A DNA stretch of 51,251 nucleotides from CAYRIH01 sp964424375 (GTDB lineage Bacteria; Patescibacteriota; Kazan-3B-28; UBA10110): assembly GCA_964424375.1 (NCBI GenBank), contig CAYRIH010000005.1, positions 1 through 51,251 of the forward strand, given 5' to 3'. Position numbers and translations under genes: made by a program. Shown one piece after another: positions 7,755-15,494 of the stretch. Position 1 is the stretch's first letter. Each line of letters starts with the position of its first letter. A model generated the notes under the pieces. It was not told the origin of the DNA. It made no database searches and worked only from the letters and a program-made list of their open reading frames with translations.

Positions 7755-8300
7755 ATGGAAAAAGAACGAAGTTTTGTGATGATTAAGCCTGATGGAGTTG
7801 AAAAAGGCTTAACAGAAGAAATTATTAATAGATTAGAATCGGCTGGTTTAACTATTGTTCAAAAAAAAGAGCTTGTGCCTACAAAAGAGATGATTTTACA
7901 ACATTATGCTGATTCTGAAAGCTGGTATCGTTCCGTAGGTACCAAAACTATCACTAGTTATGAAAAAATGGGATTAGACATAACTAAAGTTTTTGGCAAG
8001 GAAGATCCAGTTGTAGTGGGCAAAACAATCAGAAATTGGCTTGTGGATTACATTACTTCTGGTCCGGTTGTGGCTATGATTGTAGAAGGTCCAGAAGATA
8101 TGATTAAAAAAATTAGAGAATTAGCTGGCAATACTAATCCAATTGAAGCAGAAAAAGGGACTATTAGAGGTGATTTTAGCACCGATTCTTATGAAATAGC
8201 TAATAATGAAAACAGATCTGTGCGCAATATAATTCATGCTTCTGAATCCCCTGAAGAAGCTGAACGAGAAATTGCCATCTGGTTCCCAGATATAGCTTAA
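7755..8300 (+). CDS. ndk: Nucleoside diphosphate kinase
   Basis: Transfers the gamma-phosphate between NTPs and NDPs through a phosphohistidine. SFVMIKPDGVEKGL opens the fold, and NIIHASES holds the active His161. At 181 aa it is about 30 residues longer than the usual 140-150. The extra residues lie in the middle (about 57-90, including a KVFGKEDPVVVGK stretch), an insertion seen in some archaeal and CPR forms. Catalytic and nucleotide-binding residues are intact. Confidence 0.95.
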   Translation: MEKERSFVMIKPDGVEKGLTEEIINRLESAGLTIVQKKELVPTKEMILQHYADSESWYRSVGTKTITSYEKMGLDITKVFGKEDPVVVGKTIRNWLVDYITSGPVVAMIVEGPEDMIKKIRELAGNTNPIEAEKGTIRGDFSTDSYEIANNENRSVRNIIHASESPEEAEREIAIWFPDIA

Positions 8301-8415
8301 AGCAGTGGATATTATCCTTTCCTAAACTATAAAACTCTTGCATCTAGAGCTAGTTTTTTGATATATTTTAAGTATCTTTGACAACACAAATCACAGAAAA
8401 GGAGGTTATTAAGCA

Positions 8416-8811
8416 ATGACTGATTCAGATCAGATTGGAGATAATGCCAATAGTGCTCCAGTGGCATCTCTTCAAGAATCCACAGGTAAACCATCAATGG
8501 CAATCGTATTGTTTTTTGTAGGCATACTTGTTGGAATGATGAGTACAATACTTATCATATATCTGGTACGCGACTCATGTATGTCTGGTGTCGTTGTTGT
8601 GTATGATGATCATCAGATTGTTACAGATCAAGCAAAAGCGGTAACACACAATACTTTAGATCTCAATGATGAATATCGAATATTCATCATTGACGAATCT
8701 ATCCCGGTGGAAGAGATCACTATTTATCACTATGGGATGGTTGTTGATTACGAATCAGCTTCAATTCCAAACCATACTTTAATCTGGTGGCGCAAAAAAG
8801 ATCCTCAGTAA
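8416..8811 (+). CDS. Small membrane protein of unknown function
   Basis: 131 aa, not recognised. Residues 1-25 are polar and Asp-rich, a single membrane helix spans about 27-50 (IVLFFVGILVGMMSTILIIYLV), and the remaining 80 residues, acidic with a WWRKKD end, would be outside if the N-terminus is inside. The start is fixed by AAAAGGAGG 8 nt upstream, a stronger SD than most genes here have. A good terminator follows, so it is a one-gene unit. Confidence 0.7.
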   Translation: MTDSDQIGDNANSAPVASLQESTGKPSMAIVLFFVGILVGMMSTILIIYLVRDSCMSGVVVVYDDHQIVTDQAKAVTHNTLDLNDEYRIFIIDESIPVEEITIYHYGMVVDYESASIPNHTLIWWRKKDPQ

Positions 8812-8861
8812 ATTCACTGTCCCAATAATCATATCTAACCCATTTGATGACGCTATTTAAA

Positions 8862-8894
8862 GCCCGTAAGCTAATAAGCTAAAACGGGTTTTTT
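8862..8894 (+). terminator. Rho-independent terminator
   Basis: CCCGT pairs with ACGGG around an inner AAGCT/AGCT pairing, followed by TTTTTTC. It closes the gene ending at 8811. Confidence 0.75.
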
Positions 8895-8914
8895 CTTTCT
8901 ACAAGCTATTTTTT

Positions 8915-8942
8915 AATGGTTCTGCTGTACAGCAGAACCATT
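8915..8942. repeat. Palindromic dispersed repeat, copy 1
   Basis: A perfect 28-bp palindrome with half-site AATGGTTCTGCTGT. Related copies lie at 8990-9007, 44352-44369 and 49227-49259, all intergenic. Confidence 0.7.
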
Positions 8943-8989
8943 GAGTTTTGTTTATTTTAAGTCTGTTTTTGTCTAGATTCCCACCTTTG

Positions 8990-9007
8990 TTCTGCTAAAC
9001 AGCAGAA
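8990..9007. repeat. Palindromic dispersed repeat, copy 2
   Basis: TTCTGCT, AAAC, AGCAGAA. Same arms as copy 1 with a changed centre, 48 bp downstream of it. Confidence 0.65.
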
Positions 9008-9055
9008 TGGTAGCGAAGATAATAAATAATTTATTACTAGAGCAGATAATTTGAG

Positions 9056-9413
9056 TTATCCACATAAAGGATTTGACAGGAATCCCCTACTGTTTGTAAT
9101 ATATATTAGTCTTTGAATGCAGTAATTATTATTTTTGACCCAACACCTGTGTTCCGAGGCATTTACTCAGGGAAGTTCTTTAAAAATTTATATATTAAAA
9201 AATCATCTAAATCCCAATTGGTTTTGAACTCTATAAAAAACCTGAAATTAGATGATTTACTTAACAGATTGTTTAAATTACCAATAATGTGTTGGATGAA
9301 ATCTTATTTTATCCACTATTTGAGCTTTTAGAATTATTGAGTAATATGCGATATGTTTGTTAATAAGCTTTTTGCAATAAAATAACCCAAAAGACTTTGG
9401 AGATTGTGGATAG
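9056..9413. other. Cluster of DnaA-box-like sites, possible replication origin
   Basis: TTATCCACA at 9056-9064 matches the canonical DnaA box exactly. TTATCCACT (9309-9317) and, on the minus strand, CTATCCACA (9405-9413) differ by one base. The tract 8897-9544 has no credible gene and has AT-rich runs near 9010-9060 and 9180-9260. dnaA and dnaN are not in the window, so an oriC call rests only on these boxes and on the adjacent palindrome array. Confidence 0.3.
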
Positions 9414-9660
9414 CATTAAATGCACAGTAAATTATCTTGTCACGAAGGTTTGCTTTGTGGCAACCCCAAAATAATTTACTTGTGTGCAATCGGCCCCGAT
9501 ATAAAAATCGTGGCCTATTTTTATGCAGATTTTTATTTAAAAAAGGGTTGACATGGGGTATCAACCCCACACCAATAATCAGCTTCTATAAACAATTTTA
9601 GGGTTGACATGGGGTATCAACCCCCTATTAAAATTCGGATTTTGTGTTATAAAGATATGC

Positions 9661-9684
9661 TTATTTAGACATCTGTCTAAATAA
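9661..9684. repeat. 24-bp perfect inverted repeat inside the array
   Basis: Arms TTATTTAGACA and TGTCTAAATAA around TC. It is unrelated in sequence to the GTTAAC sites, so a second DNA-binding factor or a structural role is possible. Confidence 0.6.
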
Positions 9685-9685
9685 G

Positions 9686-9937
9686 AGGTTCGAACCGGTT
9701 TTAGGTACTTAACACCCCATGTTAACCCCCGGACCTATTTTCGTGTTGTGCCATGTTAACCCCTACCTAATACCCCATGTTAACTACCTATTTATATATA
9801 TACATACCCAGAGCTTAAAATTAGCGCCGAATGTTGACCCGTATTAACCCTAGTTGACAAGGGTTGACACCCCATGTTAACCTAAATTTAGTGAGGGTTA
9901 ACACCCCATGTTAGGTACCTAAAACCACTTCGAACCT
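9686..9937. repeat. Long inverted-repeat pair flanking the array core
   Basis: A 25-bp stretch beginning AGGTTCGAA and ending TTTTAGGTAC plus two bases occurs at 9686-9710 on the plus strand and at 9913-9937 on the minus strand with three mismatches. Each copy directly adjoins a palindromic site, so the block 9686-9937 has internal dyad symmetry. Confidence 0.65.
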
Positions 9938-10068
9938 AAAATGCCTAAATTGAGTAGCAATTTACTATCATTACATACATAATTTATTATATTGTCAATA
10001 ACTTAACCCCCCATGTTAACCCCATGCCAAAAAACCGCTACCATAACCAATAATAGACTTGACACCCT

Positions 10069-10614
10069 ATGTTAACTCTTGACAAAGCTAAAAAAATGGT
10101 GCGAAAAGCAAAAGGCTCACAACAGCCCGAAAATGTTCAAGTAATTTCGCTAGAAGACCAACCTAAAATTAGTGGTGACACTCATAGCCTTTCGGAAGTG
10201 GCCAGACATCTAAAAGTGTCTGAAAATCGGATTCGTCACTGGGAAAAGTCATATAACCAGATATTATCTAATCATAGAAATCAATATAATCACCGGATTT
10301 TTACTGATATAGATGTAAAAGCTTTAGAAAAAATTAAATTTCTCCAAGATTCAGGTTTATATACCAAGCAGGGGATTGTTGCCAGGTTAAAATCCAAAAT
10401 TAAAGACACTCCAGATGACATGGGTGGTGATAAGGAGTATCGCCAAAAGTTACTGATAGCGCTCAACACTTTGGCTACAGAGATAAAAGGTTTGAGAAGG
10501 GAAGTCCGAGAGGATTTGCAAAACAATTTGCGAGGCGAAATAGAACATTTGGCATTATTGCTGTTTCCACCTAAGAAAGAAAAAAGATTCTGGTGGAAGT
10601 TCTGGGAGAAGTAG
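10069..10614 (+). CDS. MerR-type HTH protein with coiled coil and aromatic C-terminal tail (RacA/Par-like architecture)
   Basis: 181 aa. Residues 1-36 are polar. Residues 39-107 form a MerR-type winged HTH (SLSEVARHLKVSENRIRHWEKS, then YNHRIFTDIDVKALEKIKFL). Residues 122-165 form a heptad-like helix. The end, KKEKRFWWKFWEK, is short, basic and Trp-rich, suited to membrane or partner binding. No effector domain or metal ligands are visible, unlike classical MerR regulators. The ATG lies in the last palindrome of the upstream array; ATG 10096 is an alternative that would leave the operator outside the gene. The architecture matches Bacillus RacA and pSK1 Par, which anchor DNA through clustered sites. 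A plain autoregulator is the alternative. Confidence 0.75.
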   Translation: MLTLDKAKKMVRKAKGSQQPENVQVISLEDQPKISGDTHSLSEVARHLKVSENRIRHWEKSYNQILSNHRNQYNHRIFTDIDVKALEKIKFLQDSGLYTKQGIVARLKSKIKDTPDDMGGDKEYRQKLLIALNTLATEIKGLRREVREDLQNNLRGEIEHLALLLFPPKKEKRFWWKFWEK

Positions 10615-10640
10615 TTTTGTTACCTGTCATCTTAAACTTG

Positions 10641-10703
10641 ATTCCCTGGCCGGACAGGCAGGATTTATAGATTCCGGATCAGAGTCCGGAATGACGAGGG
10701 AAT
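10641..10703. repeat. REP-like nested palindrome
   Basis: Outer arms ATTCCCT and AGGGAAT enclose ATTCCGGA and TCCGGAAT. It resembles intergenic palindromic elements found in many bacterial genomes. It contains an ATG (10691) in frame with mnmA, which is therefore not used as the start. Confidence 0.6.
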
Positions 10704-10720
10704 GGGAAGTTTTACATATT

Positions 10721-11884
10721 ATGATAAAAAAGATATCAAAAAATACAAAAAAGTGGCACTGGACAGATTATTTTAAATCAAGCCAGCTTAAATTAGATAA
10801 AAACCATCCCAAGCCCACAGTTTTTGTGGCCATGAGTGGGGGAGTCGATTCATCTGTTACGGCATATCTGTTAAAAGAAACAGGTTATCAGGTGGTGGGG
10901 ATGTTTATGAAGAACTGGTCTTATCCTATCAAAAGCATTAAAGAGTGTCCCTTATATCAGGATTATCTAGATATGGTTAGTGTTTGTAAATTTTTAGATA
11001 TACCTTATCAGGTAGTATCTTTTGAAAAGGAATACAAAAAACGGGTGATAGATGATTTTTTTAAAGATTATAGAGCTGGAGAAACCCCAAATCCAGATGT
11101 TTTGTGCAACAGAGAAATAAAGTTTGATTTATTTCTTAAAGAAGCTATCAAAAGAGGGGCAGATTTGATAGCTACTGGCCATCATATTCGCTCCAGAAAA
11201 GATAAAAAAGGGATTTTCCAGTTATTAAGAGGTAGAGATCCCATAAAAGACCAAACATATTTTGTTTATCCTATAACTCAAGAACAACTATCTAAATCTA
11301 TTTTTCCGATAGGTAAATATATTAAATCTGAAGTCAGAAAAATAGCTATAGAAGCTAATTTACCTACGGCTACCAAGCGAGATAGCCAAGGAATTTGCTT
11401 TATTGGTCGGATTGATGCCAAAGATTTCCTAAAAACCAAGCTGGAACAGAAGAAAGGAGATATAGTTGATAAAAATGGCCAAAAATTAGGCGAACATGAG
11501 GGTGCTTGGTTTTACACTATAGGCCAGAGACGCATAGAAGGCTTGTCGGGCACAATTAAACCACTCTATGTGGTTGCGACCGATGTCAAAAAGAATTTGG
11601 TGGTTGTAGGAGATGATAAAGATACCTACAGTAAGGTTGCTAGAATTAAATCACTGTATTTAATTAACTCTAAAACGCCTCAAAAAGATTTAATAAATCA
11701 GAAATTTAGGGTTAAATCTAGATATACACCAGAATTAAGCTCTGGAACATTGAAGTAAGATAAAAAAGGAGCTTATTTTGAATTTTCTAAACCAGAGAGA
11801 GCTATAACTCCCGGTCAATCTCTAGTTTTATACAAAAATCAGATTTGTATAGGCGGGGGAGTCATAAAAAGTGCTAATTTGTAA
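10721..11884 (+). pseudogene. mnmA: tRNA-specific 2-thiouridylase MnmA, interrupted by an in-frame TAA
   Basis: MnmA thiolates U34 of tRNA-Lys, -Glu and -Gln. The PP-loop SGGVDSS is at residues 39-45, and the catalytic cysteines are C129 (LCNREIKF) and C226 (GICFIG). The frame stops at TAA 11756-11758, 346 codons in, but the same frame continues for 41 codons with the canonical MnmA C-terminal end (ERAITPGQSLVLY, then IGGGVI) to TAA 11882. The cut removes part of the last beta-barrel domain. A sequencing error, real nonsense mutation or readthrough are all possible; for an important gene, error is likely. The ATG at 10721 is chosen to exclude a REP-like element. Confidence 0.9.
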
Positions 11885-11907
11885 CAAACCTAGTGAAGTT
11901 GCGATGT
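11880..11907 (+). promoter_or_regulatory. ECF-type promoter before the first sigma gene
   Basis: TGTAACA, 15 nt, CGATGT, with the sigma gene ATG 5 nt further on (probably leaderless). The same -35 and spacing precede the second sigma gene. The -35 overlaps the end of mnmA. Confidence 0.55.
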
Positions 11908-11912
11908 AAGGG

Positions 11913-12497
11913 ATGGATAAACATATGGCACAACCAGATGAATCAGATATTCAGGCGCTAATTAAGCGCATTCAACAAGGCGAATCAGATTTATTTGGTC
12001 AAATCTTTGACATATTTGCCGATCGGATATTTAGATTTGTATATTTAAAGATAGGGGACAGAGAAAATGCTAAAGATTTAGCATCAGAGACTTTTTTAGG
12101 GGCTTTCCAGAGCGTTAACAGATATAAACCACAGTCTAATACCAAATTTTCAACTTGGTTGTTCTCGATAGCTCACAAAAAGATTGTAAATTACTATAGA
12201 TGGCAAAAAAACAGAAAAACTATAAGCCTGGAAAAGATTTCTGCCAATTTGGTTGATAAATCAGAATCGAATCTGGATAAAATTAATAAAGAACAGCAAC
12301 ATCAATTAATTATTGAATATTTACATAAATTACCTGAAAATTTACAAGAAATTTTAATACTTAAGTTTATAGAAGAGCTAGATTATTCAGAAATTCAGCA
12401 AATTACAGGCAAAAAACAGGGGAATATCAGAGTTTTATTGCATAGGGGAATAAAAAAACTTAGAGAAGAATTACAAAAGGATGGATATGAATTTTAA
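11913..12497 (+). CDS. ECF-type sigma-70 family RNA polymerase sigma factor (first copy)
   Basis: 194 aa with only regions 2 and 4. Region 2 includes FRFVYLKIGDRENAKDLASETFLGAF and the region 2.3 to 2.4 stretch TKFSTWLFSIAHKKIVNYYR. Region 4 includes LPENLQEILILKFIEELDYSEIQQITGKKQGNIRVLLHRGIKKLR with its HTH. Its last codons overlap the next gene by 17 nt, the classic sigma/anti-sigma coupling. An upstream TGTAACA-type promoter shared with the second sigma gene suggests autoregulation. Targets unknown. Confidence 0.93.
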   Translation: MDKHMAQPDESDIQALIKRIQQGESDLFGQIFDIFADRIFRFVYLKIGDRENAKDLASETFLGAFQSVNRYKPQSNTKFSTWLFSIAHKKIVNYYRWQKNRKTISLEKISANLVDKSESNLDKINKEQQHQLIIEYLHKLPENLQEILILKFIEELDYSEIQQITGKKQGNIRVLLHRGIKKLREELQKDGYEF

Positions 12498-13401
12498 TCG
12501 ACAAGATAAAAAAATTATCAAACTTTTTAAGCAGTTAAAAGAAGAATTTTTGCTTACCCAAACAGAAAAATCAGACGTTAAAGCTCAAATTTATAAAAAA
12601 ATTGATAAACTTAATATATCTGTAACAAAACCAGAGTATAAACGATATAGTGTATGGTCATATAAACTAAATTTTAAAGGAGTAATTATGCCACTTGTAC
12701 CTATAATTTTGGCAATACTTATAGCTGGAGGAGTTGGAACAGCTGCTTTAGCAGACAATGCCAATCCAGGAGATACTTTATTTGGATTAGATCAATTTAT
12801 GGAGGATTTCCAGGAAAACTGGCCTATGTCTCAATCTCATAAAGCTAAGTTTTTCGCGGGATTAAGTGAAGAAAGGGCTCAAGAGCTGATGGCCTTAAAG
12901 GGTATGGATCCCGAGGAACTTAATGAAAAGAAAAGAGAACGTTGGGAAAGACACCAAGAAGATGCAGTAAGTAGATTGGCAGCTAGTATAGAGAAGGTAG
13001 AATCTGTACAAGAAAGATTCCAAGAAAAAATAGATTCCACTGATTTAGAAGAGCAAAAAGAAGTTTTCCAGAAAGTTATAGATCATCTAGAAGCGGTAAA
13101 GGCTAGAAGGGAGACTAAGCTTAACGAGATAGAAAGTGGCGAAGCCCCTGGATTAAGAGGTTTTCCTATTCGTCAGCATATTAAGAATTGGAAAGGTATG
13201 TCTAAAGAAGAAATAGCCGAGATTAAGGCGCAAGTTAAAGAAGATTTTGGCGAAATAATGGATGATTTTAAGACTCGCATGAAGCAGTTTAAAAGAGGAG
13301 AAAAACCAATCCAAAATGATAATGGTGACGACGAAGATGAGACAGATGAAGACGAGGATGAAGCAGACGATTCAGATGGTGACAACGAAGATAATGAATA
13401 A
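12481..13401 (+). CDS. Membrane-anchored DUF5667-like protein, probable anti-sigma partner
   Basis: 306 aa. Residues 1-65 are cytoplasmic, charged and helical. A membrane helix lies at about 69-92 (MPLVPIILAILIAGGVGTAALA). It is followed by NANPGDTLFGLDQFMEDF, the DUF5667-type signature, then a long helical region, and an Asp/Glu-only tail from about 278. The 17-nt overlap with the ECF sigma gene and the topology suggest that the N-terminus sequesters the sigma factor and the outer part senses envelope state; this is inference. The acidic tail might bind divalent cations. A terminator follows. Confidence 0.75.
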   Translation: MDMNFNRQDKKIIKLFKQLKEEFLLTQTEKSDVKAQIYKKIDKLNISVTKPEYKRYSVWSYKLNFKGVIMPLVPIILAILIAGGVGTAALADNANPGDTLFGLDQFMEDFQENWPMSQSHKAKFFAGLSEERAQELMALKGMDPEELNEKKRERWERHQEDAVSRLAASIEKVESVQERFQEKIDSTDLEEQKEVFQKVIDHLEAVKARRETKLNEIESGEAPGLRGFPIRQHIKNWKGMSKEEIAEIKAQVKEDFGEIMDDFKTRMKQFKRGEKPIQNDNGDDEDETDEDEDEADDSDGDNEDNE

Positions 13402-13425
13402 AATTTAATTAATTATTTAATTACT

Positions 13426-13454
13426 AAAAAAGGGGTCTAAAAGGTTCCTTTTTT
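13426..13454 (+). terminator. Rho-independent terminator after the first sigma/anti-sigma pair
   Basis: AAAAAAGG pairs with CCTTTTTT around a 13-nt loop, 25 nt after the stop. Confidence 0.6.
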
Positions 13455-13606
13455 AATGTTTATATTGTTTTATTATGGATTTTTAAGTAGAATTTAATAG
13501 TTAAAATATGATTTATAACTATTCATCTATTGATGAGGTATTGTCAAAAAACACTAAAAAGTCATCGCTGTATTATTAACTCCCAGAGCTGTGAAACTGT
13601 TACTTG

Positions 13607-13634
13607 TGTAACAAAATCACAACTTTTTCGTTAT
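13607..13634 (+). promoter_or_regulatory. ECF-type promoter before the second sigma gene
   Basis: TGTAACA, 15 nt, CGTTAT, 18 nt before the ATG at 13653. It matches the element before the first sigma gene in -35 sequence and spacing. TGTTAC just upstream makes the -35 region partly palindromic. Confidence 0.55.
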
Positions 13635-13652
13635 ATTTAATGTTAAACAATA

Positions 13653-14195
13653 ATGCCATCTTTACATCTTAACCGAATTGAAACTCCGCCAAAGCTGGTA
13701 AATCAAGCTTGCAAGGGCAATACTAAAGCCTTTGGAAAGATTTATGAACTTTGGGTTGATAGCATTTATCGGTTTACATACTTAAAAACTAAAAACGAAA
13801 GTGTCGCTGAGGATATTACTGCTGAAGTTTTCCTAAAAGCTTGGAAGGGATTAAAAACTTTTAAGCTTAAACGCGACATTAAATTTTCTACCTGGCTTTT
13901 TGCTATCGCTCGCAATACAATTATTGATTACTATCGGACCACTAAGCAGGAAATTTCTTTCGAGAGTCTACCAGAAATAGTTGATCCCGAAGGAGATATA
14001 GACTTATATCCAGAACAGACTAAATTGCGACTAGCGTTAACGAAATTAAAGCCAGAATACAGACAGGTATTAGAACTTCGCTATATTGAAGACATTCACA
14101 TTTCGAAAGTGGCTCAGATCATCAAGAAAAAGGAGGGGAATGTCAGAACTTTAACCAATCGTGCACTTAAAAAATTAAAAGAAATACTTAAGTAA
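13653..14195 (+). CDS. ECF-type sigma-70 family RNA polymerase sigma factor (second copy)
   Basis: 180 aa with region 2 (FTYLKTKNESVAEDITAEVFLKAW, then IKFSTWLFAIARNTIIDYYR) and region 4 (LKPEYRQVLELRYIEDIHISKVAQIIKKKEGNVRTLTNRALKKLK). It is clearly related to the sigma factor at 11913 but divergent, so an old duplication or a separate ECF group. It is followed, after a large hairpin, by its own DUF5667-like partner. It sits before the S-layer gene, which suggests envelope control, but no matching promoter could be seen at the S-layer gene because of the gap. Confidence 0.92.
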   Translation: MPSLHLNRIETPPKLVNQACKGNTKAFGKIYELWVDSIYRFTYLKTKNESVAEDITAEVFLKAWKGLKTFKLKRDIKFSTWLFAIARNTIIDYYRTTKQEISFESLPEIVDPEGDIDLYPEQTKLRLALTKLKPEYRQVLELRYIEDIHISKVAQIIKKKEGNVRTLTNRALKKLKEILK

Positions 14196-14212
14196 AGTAG
14201 TTTTCCTAAGGG

Positions 14213-14294
14213 TTCCTTATAAAGAATTTTTGGGAGATGGGGGCGATAAAAAATTTTCGAACCGTATCTCAAAAATTTATATAAGGAATTTTTT
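14213..14294 (+). terminator. Long hairpin between sigma gene and anti-sigma gene (attenuator or terminator)
   Basis: TTCCTTATA (14213-14221) pairs with TATAAGGAA (14280-14288); inside, AATTTTT and GAGAT pair with ATCTC and AAAAATT. TTTTTT follows the stem. The placement would lower expression of the downstream DUF5667-like gene relative to the sigma factor. Confidence 0.55.
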
Positions 14295-14298
14295 ATAA

Positions 14299-15344
14299 GT
14301 GAAAACTGATCAATTCGACAATTTAGAAGACAGCTTAAGAACTCTTAGTAAAAGAGCTGATTTGTCGTTGAGCAAGAAACAATCTATTAGAGATAAAATT
14401 TTTAGATCTATTGGTCAAATAGAATTAGCTGATGCAATTGTGCAGGGCGAACAGAAGGCAACCATAGCTGTATCTTTACAATATTTAAAAAAAGCTTTAA
14501 TACCTCAAAAATTAACTTTTTCTATACCCATTACATTAGCTGTAGTAGTATTTGTCTTTATTACTTCAATTGTGACTAGTGCTGTGGCTCAAAATTACGG
14601 TCCGACCTAGACCCTTTTCACAAATACAACATTATAAGAGCATANNNNNNNNNNGAGCTGGCTTTTATTAGTAATCCTATTAGTAAGGCAGAAGTTAGTC
14701 TAAACATAGCTAATGAAAGATTAAAATATTTAGAGACCTCTGTGACTCAAGAACAATCTTTAGATAAAGTTCTTAAAGAATCTCAGATAGCTTTAGTAAG
14801 TGCCAAAAAAGCTCTTAATCGAGTACAGAACATAGATGATAATCAAGATAATCAAGAAGATATATCTGGTCTCATTGAGCGTTTTAGCATTCTTTTAAGT
14901 GATCAGAGGGATATTTTAAACAATATTGAAATTGAGGATGAAGCAGAAAATGATGAAATTAAGCAAACAATTATAGCAATCAGAGGGGTTTTAGATGAAG
15001 ATATTAATCAAAAACCAGAAGGGGATGGAGATTCTGTTCAGGATAATGTAGTGCCATCTGTTGTTATTTCTATGCCCAGCATAGAAGAACTACCAGCTTT
15101 AACTGAACAACTCCCATTAGAGGGATACCATAGATTAACTGGCCGTATTGGTACTGCTTATGGCGCCCCGGCAATTTTTGTTGGCAGTGAATATTATAAA
15201 GCGATATCGTCTCCCATTGATTTGAATCAATATATTGGTTACGAAAATATAGAGTTGGGCGGGGACATTTCTGATAATCAAATTACAGTTTATCGAGTAG
15301 TGATAAATGGAATTGTTCTGGCAAATTTATTGCCGGATAAATAA
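14299..15344 (+). CDS. DUF5667-like membrane protein, broken by a frameshift and an assembly gap
   Basis: GTG start; the first frame ends at TAG 14608-14610. Residues 1-72 are cytoplasmic and a membrane helix lies at about 73-98. Restoring one C at 14606-14607 changes the stop into LDPFHKYNIIRA, which leads into the 10-N gap (14645-14654). After the gap a frame open from 14655 continues to TAA 15344 with helical, coiled-coil-like sequence and a small C-terminal beta domain (about 70 aa, containing LTGRIGTAYGAPAIFVGSEYY). The three pieces form one protein of about 348 aa with the same plan as the gene at 12481. It is probably the anti-sigma partner of the sigma factor at 13653. Confidence 0.7.
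14645..14654. other. Assembly gap (10 N)
   Basis: Placeholder of unknown true length inside the DUF5667-like gene. Confidence 0.99.
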
Positions 15345-15438
15345 CTTTGAAATTAATCAGTCTTCCTGGTATTAAATTTCAGGAAAATCTTTGTTTTAGG
15401 ACCGAGGGCATAGTATAAATTAAAATCAATTTGTCTTC

Positions 15439-15448
15439 NNNNNNNNNN
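15439..15448. other. Assembly gap (10 N) before the S-layer gene
   Basis: Placeholder 46 bp upstream of the S-layer-like ATG. It hides part of the promoter region. Confidence 0.99.
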
Positions 15449-15494
15449 ATACAAAAGAAATTATATAAATTTAAAATTAGGTTTAAACGCAAAT

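Larger units (their letters stand above)
9545..10076. repeat. Array of about ten palindromic binding sites (centromere- or iteron-like)
   Basis: Consensus arms GGTTRACA and TGTTAACC separated by 5 nt, usually CCCCA. Copies: 9545-9568 and 9601-9624 (identical, inverted relative to the rest), 9709-9730, 9750-9763 (half site), 9769-9784, 9832-9850 (weak), 9861-9882, 9895-9915, 10004-10024 and 10058-10076. The last covers the ATG of the adjacent MerR-type gene. Copies are irregularly spaced and not CRISPR-like. The pattern fits a multi-site operator, a partition centromere or plasmid-type iterons. Confidence 0.8.

Noticed and set aside
9113..9570. Two open frames of 72 and 78 codons in the DnaA-box tract
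   Set aside because: They lack SD or leaderless promoter signals, have low-complexity composition, and no recognisable family.
9545..10076. CRISPR array
   Set aside because: Repeats are palindromic, degenerate and irregularly spaced, in both orientations, and no cas genes are present.
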